Below, one piece after another: positions 1 to 11,686 of a DNA stretch of 64,000 nt. Under the pieces are notes generated by a model, which worked only from the letters and a program-made list of their open reading frames with translations, was not told the DNA's origin and did no database searches. Numbering within the stretch: position 1 is the stretch's first letter; every line of letters starts with the position of its first letter. Origin of the DNA: Parasponia andersonii (taxonomy: Eukaryota > Streptophyta > Magnoliopsida > Rosales > Cannabaceae); assembly GCA_002914805.1 (NCBI GenBank), contig JXTB01000192.1, forward strand, positions 452,380 through 516,379. Direction: 5' to 3'. A program made the translations under genes and the position numbers.

Positions 1-1470
1 ATTGTTTATTGACAAATTAAGACCCCTATCCAAAACATGCAATTCCAATCCTCAAAAATCCAATTAGTGCATGTAGACTTATTAGATTATATTTAATTAT
101 CTTAAAATTCAAATGAATTGAATCTTCTTCTTGTTTCTCCTTCTTTCTTGAAACTACGTGGTTGCCTCACTGTCTTTCTCGTAAAAAGTATACATAAAAC
201 AGAGCAAAATTATTGAACTCTTAGGATTTCTTAAACTATCTTTAATTGAATTACCAAATTGATCCTTGATAAACACCTCTAGATAAAGACTAATTAGACT
301 TTTTATTTATCCTTATATTCTTTATATTATATAAAGAAATTCCTTTTTTTAATGTACGGGCTGTTACATTTGAGATTGGACTACTGGAGGGCAAATTAAG
401 TAAGATTATTATTTTCACCAAAAAAACTAAAGATTAATGAACCCATTTGATTACCATCACTAAAACTTCTAGTGCGAAATTTTAATTAACTTCGTATGTG
501 AAATTTAGAGAATATATACTTACATTCAATGGCATCATCTTGCAAAATTTTTCTCTTTCCTTTCACTTAGTCATGTTTCCTTTTTTCATTTTCCCCTTTT
601 GTTGTACATGCATGTCTTTAAGAAAGGGGGAAAAAGCCAATTCTCTTAGACTTAGGAAAGATGACCCACCATAGAATTTCCTTCATAAATCAAATAATTA
701 TAATACATTAAAATATAAAATTTAACAAAATAACTAACTTGTGTGAATTGGAAACCAATTATGTATTATTTCCATTCCTTTGAATTACCAATATATAGTC
801 TGATTTCATTGTGCTGATCAGAAAAGAAAACTTTCTTTTTTTGCTTTTTTAAATGTGCATATATACAATTTAACCAATTGAGAAAAAAAAAATTACGATG
901 AAGTTACGGAAGTATCCTAGTGAAGTTGGCACTTACCTTCACTAGTGGAGCCACGTACTGGCAATGGGCACCTAAATTTCTATTTATTTATACTTTATAA
1001 GTAAAAAGTATTAAAAAAGTATATTTGACCATCCAAAATTTCGATTCCCCCCTTCCGCAACCCAATTTTTATTTTATCTCTACTTTTTAAGTCAATTATA
1101 TTAAACATATGTATTTTTTCCCTCTAAAATTTTGAATTTATAGACATATATAGGAGAAGGAGATCAACAAATACAAATTACATATATGATTATTCTGAGC
1201 TTAATTCATTGCAAAAATCATGTTCTCTCTAGAATTTTTTTCTTTTATTACTGTTCTTGTTCTCAGTTGGAACACGTTTTTTGAGTGATTTAGATTGAGC
1301 ACTTATTCAAAATTAGCTTTTTTTTTTTCGTTTAATTTTTCTACTGCTTAGTTAATTACAATACATATGTTAAACTAGTTTTTTTTTTTTTAAGAGAATA
1401 ATCACCTCTTTCTTTCCTTCGTTTTTTTCCCTTTCCTTTCTTTTCTTTCTTTTTTTTTTTTTTTTGTTTT
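1..1470. other. AT-rich intergenic sequence
   Basis: No gene is visible. The stretch is AT-rich with long T tracts near 1320-1330, 1380-1390 and 1448-1465. It lies upstream of the GDSL lipase pseudogene, so exon 1 of that gene (with its GDS block) would be expected here, but I could not find it. Confidence 0.5.
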
Positions 1471-1477
1471 TTGGGTG

Positions 1478-2285
1478 ACAGCTAAATGTATAAGCTTGGA
1501 CAGACAATTAGACAGTCACCAAATCCAAATCACAGTGTCATGTATCAACAAATGCAACAAAATGAAAACTACGCAGCCCAGGATTACTTAAACAAGTGTT
1601 TATATTATGTTCCAATGGGTAGTAATGTCAGCCATATATGGTTAGTTTTCTTTTTTTTCGATTCTTAATTTTGAAAACATAAAGTTGGGCTGGCCCATTA
1701 GAAAACATGTCTGGTTAGTTGTTCGTTTCCAGAATACAATTAGTTTTAGACCACAAATTTGAAAACAATTCAAACTACAATTTCTTATTCTTTGATTATG
1801 ATATATAAATTTTTTACGTACGTAATGAAATGATAATATCTTCTCAACACGAAAATTTACAATTAATTACGGTGCAAAGGAAGTATGCCTTTGATTGGAT
1901 TAGGACAACTTATTGGTTGTGTCCCATTTTGTGGTTGCTTTACTTGGCACAAATGGGGTCGTTGTGCGTGGATATAGTCAACCAAGTAGTCCAACTTTTC
2001 AACGAGAAGCTTATATCACTTGTTGATCAACTTAGTAGCAATTTCTCTAATGCAAAATTCATCTACGTCAATAGTTTCGGAATGGCGTCCGTCGATCCTA
2101 GGTCTGTCCGTATAGAATCTCGAACTCTCCTGTTTTTTTTTTTTTTCCCTTTTTTTTGAATACTTTATAATAGCCTCTCGTGGTGTTTTCTTATAGAAGA
2201 GAGACTCATACGTATCCTGGAGGACGCTTTCCACTCAACTGAGGCTGTGAATCTATTCACTGACACTAATCCTTTACTGCTTTGC
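1478..2285 (+). pseudogene. GDSL esterase/lipase pseudogene (partial)
   Basis: Fragments match plant SGNH/GDSL esterase/lipases, secreted hydrolases of lipids and esters. Near 1482-1530 a reading resembles the LDRQLxNH segment. At 1588-1640 another frame gives YLNKCLYYVPMGSN, close to the family's YLxKCLYTVGMGSNDY block. At 1895-1945 the GLGxIGCxP block appears in one frame as GLGQLIGCVPFCG. At 1970-2095 a neighbouring frame gives CVDIVNQVVQLFNEKL and NAKFIYVNSFG. At 2217-2250 DAFHSTEAVN matches the block V FWDAFHPTEA that carries the catalytic Asp/His. The blocks are in the right order but in different frames, so at least three frameshifts separate them. The GDS serine block and most of the middle and the C-terminus are not seen. 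This is a host gene remnant. The family call is solid; which paralogue it came from is unknown. Confidence 0.8.
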
Positions 2286-2289
2286 CAAT

Positions 2290-2329
2290 TGACATCAATC
2301 AACTTGTTCAGCTCCACCCCTATATATAC

Positions 2330-2362
<33 letters not shown>

Positions 2363-4596
2363 GTTCCGCTACAATGCACCATAGAAAAAATAGGCAGCAG
2401 TGGCCCAAAGCGAAAATGCTATGTGACCTAAATAAGTGTTATACGCTCCAAGAAGAATGTTACAAATAGATTAAAAGTAGATTTTGGGTAGCATAAAGTG
2501 TTTTCCGGGAAGCGTGAGCGCAGAAATATGCTTCTTTACTTTTTTTCTTTTTTTTTTTTTTATGAGACATTCGTACCTAAATTTGCACCTGCGGCCCATA
2601 AACAAAGTCATGATACATATTTATATCATATACAAGTACAGCCATTAATATTATAAGAATTAAAAGAAATTTATATATTATTATTATCGGTCAAAATGTG
2701 GTCAAGTATGATAACTTTGTTAATCGTAACATATGATCATGCCCTGTACGAAATACCATGTATTACCCAATTAATAAATAAGACATAAGAAAAGTATAGA
2801 AAAAACCCAAAAGATTTATGTTAAACTTTTTGTATAATTTAATCTGTATATCATATGATTTCTCAGTAACCAAAACTGGATTGATCCAGAGAGACTAGAA
2901 GTTAAATATATAACTCTCGGGTTAATTAGTGTCAGTTATTGTATTTGTATACTATTATTGGACCATCTTACAACATATAAATTTATAATTATATAACAGT
3001 AGTACAGACTATTAACTGAATGTACGTATTACCTTATAATGCAAACTAAGAGTTACCGAAAAAAACATATATAATATAACTAAGACTAGCTCAAAGAGAT
3101 GAAAGTTTCTAAATTAAGCTTCTTCCATAGCTCCATGACTTCTTAAGTAGAGAGTTAATTAACATCTGATTTAAGCCTTTTCCAGGGATTAACTACAAAC
3201 GGGTATATATGTATACATAACAGAAAATAAATAGAGAATATGGAAAGAATTTACACCCAAGTGACAAACATTAGACAAACATTAAAATATAAATGTAAAT
3301 TAGTATATATGTTTATTAGGCTAATTTCTAATAAACACAAACCTGCAACAAACATATATATGTACCACACAAAATCAAGACTAGATATATATATATGTAT
3401 ATATATATGTACATCACATAAAATTCGATAATCATTTGTTAGTATATATCTCTCACAAAATGCTGGAAGCATTATAATTAATAATAACACAGGCAAAGAA
3501 ATACACTCTAGTGACCAATATATAAGTAGCAGCACAGATTAAGATTGTAGCTGGAGTTACAATTACACATATAGAATATAAGGTCCTTCATTTCCAGCAG
3601 AGTTGCTTATATAGAGTACTAATTGATTTAACAAATACAGTTGTCGCTACATCATCTGGCATCAAATTAGATACCCTTCACAGAGAATTAGCTAGCTCAT
3701 GCAGCAGAAACTCAGTTCAGATCTCCACATATTTAGCTGCAGATGAATAATAAAGAAGTTATTGTTAGATCATAAATGTGTTTATTACTTGGTTATAATC
3801 TTGGAAGAAAGCTGTAGCCAGTCTTATATATATAGATAGGAATATAATAAATCTACTATAGGAATATAATAAATCTACTATATATTGTTGTATACAATAA
3901 AATATACTTCAGATTTGGTGCTTGAATGTAAGCATTACTTCTATTTCCATTCATAACCCCATAAAAGTGAAAACTCAACTTACATTTGTAAGATTACAAA
4001 CTAAAGATAATTTACCGAAATAAAAAATCAATCTAGTAATTGATGGACGTCATATTACAAATTTTGATGTATATTGTATATGAGCTATTTTCTTTGGTTT
4101 TAATGGATTAAAAGCTACTTCTAGTGTGTTCGAATGAATTTTTGAAAGTGTTAATTTCTTCCCTTTTGAGGAGCTTCCCTGAGAAATCAGAACTTATTAC
4201 TGACTTCTATACCTCCCAACATACGGGAATTTATTAATTTCAATGTTTAATGGAACTCTCTATCTCCTAGTTTATCCATTATTTTAATTAAATAAAAATT
4301 TTGCTCCTATTTATGACAAAAATTAAGATCTAATACACAATCGAAATTATAACAATAGATAAACAGTTTCAACGCTTTTCTTTTTAGTTTTACTTAAAAC
4401 TAAAAGTAAAAACTATCTCATACGAATCTATAGATTAAAATAGAATCACCTAAACGAATAATGATTACCTTTCGATATGAAAAGTTTCGTCACAAGATCA
4501 TTTTAAAATTTTGGTCGCTAGAATATTTTAGATGTATGTAAACGTCTGTTAATAGAAAATTAGGAATAAACTATCGGAGACAACAGAAACATATAA

Positions 4597-4634
<38 letters not shown>

Positions 4635-4780
4635 CAACATACTCTTAAAAGAAGAAAGTTCTTATTTTCAAATACTTTTCCATTAAATTGACCCAAAAAT
4701 TTCTTAAAAGTAGAAAACTCAGACTATAAATTACATTCAAGGAACAAAAATGTTTCATTTCTTGATTTTGATTTCTAAAC
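2290..4780. other. Intergenic, downstream of the AGAMOUS-type gene
   Basis: No coding region is visible. It holds a (TA)n tract at about 2334-2362, a 22-bp direct duplication at 3838-3882 (unit begins AGGAATATAATAAATC), and a (GA)n tract at about 4609-4634. Confidence 0.5.
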
Positions 4781-4921
4781 TTTTATTACCAAAGTAACGA
4801 ACCTAATCATCCACACAGATTACCAAACCTAATGATTGGAAACGAAATTAATTCTCTTGTAATTGGAACTGAGTCTATTAATAGTACACATGAACCGATA
4901 GCATAATGCATTTTTACATTA

Positions 4922-4966
<45 letters not shown>
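4922..4966. repeat. (TA)n microsatellite in the 3' flank/UTR of the MADS gene
   Basis: About 20 TA units lie 60-100 bases beyond the stop codon of the AGAMOUS-type gene, so the tract probably falls in the 3' UTR. A reverse-strand AATAAA at 4782-4787, about 240 bases past the stop, could be the polyadenylation signal. Confidence 0.75.
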
Positions 4967-4967
<1 letters not shown>

Positions 4968-5027
4968 AAAGTGAAATGATATAATGCAAATGGTGTCTGT
5001 AATTAATCTAGTAAAGAAGATTGGTGC

Positions 5028-6145
5028 TTACACTAATTGAAGGGCCATGGGATCCTGGCGTTGGTACTGATGATGATTTGGTTGTAAGGCATTCACTTGG
5101 AAATAATTCCGAGAGTCGAATGCTGCTGCAGGCTGCTGCTGCTGCTCGTGAGACTGCTGCTGCTGCATCAGCTCATAGTTCCCTCCTCCAGCCATGTTCA
5201 AGCTCATGTTCTGGTTTCTCTCATTCTCGGCTATCTGTTATAATTTCATACCAGAAGAATTATATATATATGGAATGTATATGCATGATAGAGACAAAGA
5301 CAGAACGACAAAGAACTTATTAACCTTTGCTCGGAGAAGCTGGTTATTGTTGTGCAAGTCAATTTCCTGCATGAGTTTCTCAATTTTTATCTAAACATCA
5401 GGTTCTATAGATAGGACGTACTACAATATAATAATGATAAATTTCAATAGCAGAAATGCTTCTCAGTTTTGTGCATGCAGTAAAATATCAGAAGAAATAC
5501 AAAGTACGTATAACAAGCATGTGCGTGGGTGTATCACATTTTATTTAACTCCTAGTAAACTTATCAGAAACTACACGAAGTAATAAAAGGTAACAAGCAT
5601 ATTATATAGAGTACATTAATATCTCTCATATTTTACAAGCGTGGAAGTCCTACATGTCATTAATTTTTCAAATTCCTCTCCCCGAATTCTTTCAGGTTAT
5701 GAGACACGAAGTATGTGTCCAGATAGGCCAAAATCTCGAACAAAAACATATGTAGATAGGACAGTTTTACTAGGAACTCCTTCCTTATGATGATAGTAGG
5801 TATATGTATAACTTTTCCATTTTGGTGTTATCTTTACTTAGTGATTTCAACACAACGATCTAGTGATCTAATTGCAAGTACCATTATATTTATGTGTCAT
5901 CTGAAAAAAAGAAACTGTATCGAATCTATATCCACTACACACAATGTTAATATTTTGTTCTAGGTTATCAAGGATTTTTTATTACTTTTGGAATATCGGT
6001 CATAATTCTGCGCATGACAATGCTACAAGTAATGAATATTAGTGATGCAAGAGGGAATGAGTAATACCCTTTTCTGCATGTACTCAATTTCTGCAAACAG
6101 CAGCTCATTCTGGTACAAGTTAAAAACAAATAAATAAACACAAAA

Positions 6146-6181
<36 letters not shown>

Positions 6182-6990
6182 AAACTCTTGTCTCAACTCA
6201 AAATATAATATGAATATGGAAGACCTTTTTTGATCGGATTCGGCTAATTCCTTTCTCCAATTTAGTCTCCAGGCCTTTGAGTTCTCTAGTATTTGCACTG
6301 CTCACAGTGTCACCAAGTAGCTCCCTGGAGAATTAATATGTAACATTTAAAGTAAGATATAGCAATTAAAAAAAATAAAAATGAAGAAAAAGAAGAAGAA
6401 GAAAAAAGTGAACAAGTTTGATCAGATTGTGAATTCGATCAAACATGTACGATTTGGTTTTGGCTACCTGATTCCTTTCTGCAAAGACTCAATTTGGGTA
6501 CGCAGTTTCGCAGCTTCTTGCTGGTAGAACTGAGACGATCATTTAGTCCCACACAGAGAAAAATCAGTATATATAGTAAGAAACAATCTCATTGATATTG
6601 ATTATGGATTTTAATATTGGAGGAGTGAGTTTCAACAGGCGTGTATATTAGGAATCAATATGCACTATTGAACCAGTTCATTTTCTCATCGTTTAAAACA
6701 TATGTGGGTATATCTTTGTGCATGTAGAAAGTAATTGCTCACAATTTTGAAGGATATGAAATTCTTTTAACTAGGCAGAAATGTGTACTATAAGCACGTA
6801 CATATATATACATTATACACTCTTTATTGTAAATACTCCTATAGCTAGAAATATATATATATATTCCCTATATATATATATATATAATATGTCTACCTAA
6901 GGAAGCACTAGTAAGTGGCAAACTTGAAACATATCCTAAAGTGTATAAGTTAAAGAGTTTCCAAATAATTATATTTTTTTCTTCATTATA

Positions 6991-7024
<34 letters not shown>

Positions 7025-7828
7025 GCGAGAGCGTAACTATATACTCCATAGATTTCATTCACTGAGAAGTAATACACACAATAATAATACTATTATTAGT
7101 AATAATTATAGTAATAAACGATGAAAAATAAAAAGGTAAACAAAGAGAGATCAATTAAAATATCATTGTCCACGTTGTACTACTATTGCTTGTTATGCAC
7201 CCATAGTTAACGAAAAAAAAAATACAAAAGAAAAACTATCTTAATTGAATCATTGTAAATAACAAAAATCCGTTACTTCATCATATGAGTTTTTAAGAGA
7301 TCAAGTATACATAAGTTGCTCATCATTAGTTGCAGAAAAGTTTAATATTAATTTTGTCGCACTAAAATGATAATTGCAATATATTGTTAAAATCAATACA
7401 TAATTGTGGACTAATTAGCAAGGTATACTCTGTACGATGGATAAAACATCTTCCAGATTAGTATATTTCAGATTCTAGCCTTTAAGTTTGAGAAGCAAAT
7501 ACAAGAATTAGTTAGCATTGATGCATATTGTTATTTCCAAATTCGAAAGTCATGAGTATAAAATTTAAAACATCAAGATTTTTTTTATTCTTCAACAAAA
7601 GTAAGTAATATAAATATTATAACAATTTAATTTTTTACCTGAGCATTTGCCTCAGAAACAGATCCAGTATTAGAAGAATCGGACGATGTCTTTTTGTACC
7701 TCTCAATTGTTGATTTCACACTGCTATGCATCAATGTTGACAATGTCGTAATGTTGTAACACATGTTACAAAACAAATTATATTTTAATTTGAACAAAAT
7801 TTATGTTATATGTAAATACATATATGTA

Positions 7829-7862
<34 letters not shown>

Positions 7863-10800
7863 TAGAAATAAATTGGAGAAATGGAAATGAAAGTTAGTCA
7901 AGCAATGATGACTTTCCAGTTGATGCATTCTATGATTTTAGAAATGTGTAATTAGTCATACAAAGGTGAGAACGAATAATAGGAATTAAATCCCCCAAGA
8001 TCTCATGTAAGTGTCAGAGTAACGTATTGATGCAGCAAAAAGTAAAAGTCTTTAATTTAGAAAGAGAATCCCTGTGAAATTCATTTATATAGGAAGACCT
8101 AATATAAATGTGTTTGAAACTTTGAATGAATATAAAATAGCTGAAAAGTACTTTAGTCTAATTTATATTATCATGTGCTATAAAAATTAAATATACAAAC
8201 TACGTTACTCCCATAGACTTCCTTTTCATATTTAATTTCTTTCGTAAGTCGATCTTTTCAACAGATCTTTTCATCATCATCATAATAATACTAATAGTTA
8301 TTAGCTATTATAATTATTATTATTATTATTGTTATTTATATCATTATTACTAAAATAAGGCTATTGTTTGATGGTCAAATTGACGCACCTATCCTTTTAT
8401 TTAACATAATAATATATAAATACCATTCTTAAAAAAATTTACTAAATAAACTTTCTATGAACCCTAAACAAAATGAATGACAAAAATCTGACTTTCCTAT
8501 GTGTTAGTCAGTCTAGCATTGAGATGAGCGCCGTGATGACATAAAATAAAATATATATTACATGGTATAAAAAGGGGAAAATCATAAATAAAAAATGATT
8601 AAATAACCAACTGATCTGTTTTCTTTTTATCAGTTTCCTTNNNNNNNNNNNNACACTGTTTCCTATGTACTGATATATACCTTAATATCCTCGAGGCTGT
8701 GATTGGCTATCTTTGCCACGATGGACAGGCTTTTACAATTCATTGGCTTATCTAAATCGAGAGAGCGTCATATGAAATAGATAGGTGTCACTCAAGCATT
8801 ACACACTGGATAATCACCTGATCATTGGCTCTCTATCTCTATTAACCACCTCGTAAAACTTCCTATATCTACGTTAATTTTTCAAAGAAGAAAACTTTAA
8901 TTTTTCAAAGAAGATAATGTTAAGAGTTCTGTTTATAATACTATTAAAACTTGTCCTTTTATGCCGGAACCTCTGAGCAAATCAGAGTAGTCCATTTCAG
9001 CGGTCATTAGCAAGAAATGCTCCGAAATCTCCCATTGGCTCAAAGTCTCCGTACGTCTTTTTCTCTGCCATCTCTCTCTCTCTCTAAAACTTACATAAAT
9101 ATATCTGTACAGGATCTTGGACAAATGGAAAGGCTATTTTCTTTTTTCTATAATGCCAAAGCCAATATATTGTACACAGTGACATTATCATGATATAACT
9201 CGGCCAGTTGAGCTAGCAACTCTCGTTGGTTCATCACTAATTACTTACTATCCCTTTTCCTTTTTCTTCTTTTACTCTTTTCGATCTCTCTTTGTGAAAG
9301 AATTTCACCCCAAGAAAAGAGAGAAAATAAAGAAAGAAATAAAGGGTGTGAGAGAGAGAAAGAGAGAGCTAGTTTGAAACATCATCAACATCAGAAGATA
9401 TTAAAACTAGGGTTTATAAATTGAGAAGTGAAGAGAAACCCATTATAGGAATCAATATCATGACCTAAACCCTTTTGTCAGTGGTCAAGAACTGAAAAAT
9501 CGTGTGTGACGTGACCAAAGATTCTGTTGCCTAAGACCAAAGAAAACCCACAACCAATTCCTTACCCAGATGGTCCTTATATTTCCTAAACAAGGGTACT
9601 AAAAATTTATTCGAGAGAAAAAAAATAACCTGTATAAACTAATTCAACCAGGAGTGATCAAATTTTCATGTCACAGAAGCTTCCTTTCCTTTCCTTTTCT
9701 TTTCGTTTCTTTTTTGAAAATAAATTATAATAGAAATGGGTTTTAAGGGTTAGCCATTAAAGTTTTTGCACCAATATTCATTACCTTATTGGTTTCTTTG
9801 CTTATGAACCCTAATTTGGTTATGTTTGACTGTCTATCCACGTGATGTAAAATTGAGATTTGGGAAATTTCCTTGTGGATTAGAGGAAAATTCTAAGAAA
9901 AAAAAAAAAGAAAACCCTAATTTGGGTGTGGCGTTGTTGTCAGCCTTATAAGGTTGTGATTGGTTGGAAAGGGGAGTCGAAACATGTTACACGGAAAAAC
10001 CCATTTCAGTGTTTTGTTATTTTTCTGAAAACCTAATTTGCTTTTCTTTTCTTTTCTTTCTTTGAAAAACGTACTTTTGCTTTCTTTGATGTCTTAACTG
10101 ACGTGCTATTAAGTAAGTGTCAAGGAGAGATGGAAGAAGAGCTAGCTAATGAGAGTGTGACAGCTTTTCGTTCGGTTTAGCTCTAGACACTTCTTATAGC
10201 CTGGATAGCTAGCTATAGCTCAAAGTCATCGACAAACACAGAGAAAGAAATGAAAGAAGAGAAAAGAGTAAATGTTTTAACAATGGAGGGAGTAAACCTC
10301 TACTTGTTTGCTATTTACAACTCAACTTTTCTTCTAGTCCTTCCTTTAACACCAGATCTACATATCTAACAAACCAACAAGTTAAAAGAAAAAAACGAAT
10401 AAAAGTATCATTAACCAAAAAACAAAAAAAAACCCTTAAACTCAAAAGAGAAAGAAACAAAAGACAAGAAAAATAAAAGTAGATATTGAATCATACTTTG
10501 AGAAATTAAGAGGGAAAAAAAATTAAACTTGTCAAAATGTTAAAAGCTAGAAACAAGTGAGTATTATTTATTATTCGTGCTAAAATCCTGGCAAAGATCT
10601 CGTGGATGAATTTTTGCAAAAACCTTTTCATGAAGAGAGAAATTGCTTTTTTAGGATTGTATAACCCTAAATAATTAAGTCATTAAGAGGGGAAGGAATT
10701 GTTATTATACGCGTTCATATATGTAGATATGTTTATATACCTTTGGTTTGCATACTCATAAAGGCGTCCACGGCTAGAGAAGACGATGAGAGCAACTTCA

Positions 10801-10967
10801 GCATCACACAAAACAGAGAGTTCATAAGCCTTCTTGAGCAAACCGTTTCGGCGCTTGCAAAATGTCACTTGCCGATTCGTCGTGTTTTCGATCCTTTTAA
10901 TCTCGATCTTCCCTCTTCCCATTTTTCTCTGAGGTGAGACTGACATGGATTTGTTTTGGTATGCCAT
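5028..10967 (-). CDS. AG: AGAMOUS-like C-class MADS-box transcription factor, complete (253 aa, 7 coding exons)
   Basis: Type II MIKC MADS-domain factor of the AGAMOUS clade, which sets stamen and carpel identity and floral determinacy by binding CArG boxes as dimers or tetramers in the nucleus. Coding exons from 5' to 3': 10967-10741, 7720-7639, 6529-6468, 6324-6225, 6109-6068, 5366-5325, 5234-5028. All have GT..AG borders, and the phases sum to 762 bp including the stop. The MADS domain is residues 17-75 ([20 protein letters not shown]), preceded by a 16-residue N-terminal extension typical of AG. The I region reads [17 protein letters not shown]. The K box spans exons 3-6 ([36 protein letters not shown]). 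The C-terminus ends DPMALQLV, the AG motif II end, after a Gln-rich stretch. Start: the ATG at 10967 lies 11 bases after a TTGATTTCAG acceptor, so a leader intron is likely and any longer reading upstream is intron. Exon sizes 82/62/100/42/42 fit the family. Confidence 0.96.
6148..6177. repeat. (TA)n microsatellite in a K-box intron of the MADS gene
   Basis: Pure TA run between the exons at 6109 and 6225. The intron is only 115 bases, so the tract makes up about a quarter of it. Confidence 0.8.
6845..7022. repeat. (TA)n tracts in the intron between coding exons 2 and 3
   Basis: Three TA runs (about 6849-6863, 6870-6886 and 6991-7022) sit in the 1.1-kb intron between the exon ending at 7639 and the one starting at 6529. 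Confidence 0.8.
7828..7854. repeat. (TA)n tract near the 3' end of the large MADS intron
   Basis: A TA run about 110-130 bases upstream of the acceptor of coding exon 2. Confidence 0.8.
8641..8652. other. Assembly gap, 12 N
   Basis: Run of N inside the regulatory intron of the MADS gene. Its true length is unknown. Confidence 1.
9810..9819. promoter_or_regulatory. CArG box, copy 1
   Basis: CCTAATTTGG is a perfect CC(A/T)6GG MADS-domain binding site, inside the large intron of the MADS gene. It could serve auto- or cross-regulation by MADS complexes. Function is inferred. Confidence 0.55.
9916..9925. promoter_or_regulatory. CArG box, copy 2
   Basis: The same decamer, CCTAATTTGG, recurs 106 bases from copy 1, about ten helical turns away. 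Paired CArG boxes suit looping by MADS tetramers. Function is inferred. Confidence 0.55.
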
Positions 10968-11420
10968 AGTTGAGCTACCTGAAATCAACCCCAAAAAAAA
11001 AAATTAAAGTTCCTAAAAGAATGAAAAAAAATTAGAAAGTACAATTAGTACAATTAGTCTAGATCCTCGAACTAAAAGGGCTTAATATACATAAGAAAGT
11101 ACAATTAATCTCTCCATATATATTAAGCTCAAGAAATTGATTGTGAGCTGTGTATGATTTTTGGGCTCAAAATTTTGTTTAAAAATATATTTTTGAACAT
11201 ATATAAAAAACTAATATTGTTCATGATAAGGTTCTGAGTACTTTTTCTTAGAAGATGATTGGTATGAGTGATATGAGAGAAGAGAGAAAGGAGAAAGAAG
11301 ATGACAAGAGTTATGTATGAGGATGAAGTTGGTTTTTGTGGTCAGCTGCTTTGTTTCACAGGAATCTGAGTGGGTTAAGGGATACCCAAAAAAATGAAGG
11401 AAGGTAGGCTAAGAGAGATA

Positions 11421-11430
11421 GGTATTTATA
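11421..11430 (-). promoter_or_regulatory. Candidate TATA box of the AGAMOUS-type gene
   Basis: On the minus strand TATAAATACC lies about 455 bases upstream of the start codon. Downstream is a CT-rich leader-like stretch (about 11250-11300), and upstream is a (CT)n tract on the coding strand (11655-11680), both common in plant core promoters. A leader exon followed by an intron ending at 10979 would fit. No transcript evidence is available. Confidence 0.45.
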
Positions 11431-11655
11431 AAGTTAAAGTGAAAAATATGATTTTCTATTCATCATATATACTAATTTCCAACACATACAAATATTCCAC
11501 TAACCCAAAAATAAAAACCCACTTATTTTTTAAGATGAGAATATATATCACTCATTGGATTCAGACTCCCATTAACCATTCTTTTGAGATTTACTTTGTT
11601 TTTTCTTTGGTTTTCTCTTTTTCTTTCATGTGAATGATGGTGGAATTAGACAAGA

Positions 11656-11686
<31 letters not shown>

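Larger units (their letters stand above)
7721..10740 (-). promoter_or_regulatory. Large first coding intron of the AGAMOUS-type gene, probable enhancer
   Basis: In Arabidopsis the matching ~3-kb intron drives AG expression and carries LEAFY and WUSCHEL sites and conserved CCAATCA boxes (established knowledge). Here the intron is 3.02 kb. On either strand I see CCAATCA at 8700-8706 and 9957-9963, CCAATG cores at 8741-8746 and 8823-8828, CCATTGG at 9032-9038 (fits the LEAFY core CCANTGG), TTAATGG (WUSCHEL-like) at 9754-9760, and two CArG boxes (9810-9819 and 9916-9925). The sites from 8700 to 9038 form a cluster. Short motifs also occur by chance; the clustering in the expected intron is the support. 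A 12-N gap (8641-8652) abuts the cluster. Confidence 0.7.

Noticed and set aside
5021-5323. Plus-strand open frame rich in Ala and Ser
   Set aside because: It is the complement of the Gln-rich last exon of the MADS gene (CAG repeats read as CTG).
10743-10937. Plus-strand open frame over the MADS exon
   Set aside because: Shadow of the minus-strand MADS exon; no family resemblance.
10968-10994. Upstream in-frame start (MGLISGSST) for the AGAMOUS-type protein
   Set aside because: It lies across a TTGATTTCAG splice acceptor and so reads intron; the family N-terminus fits the ATG at 10967.
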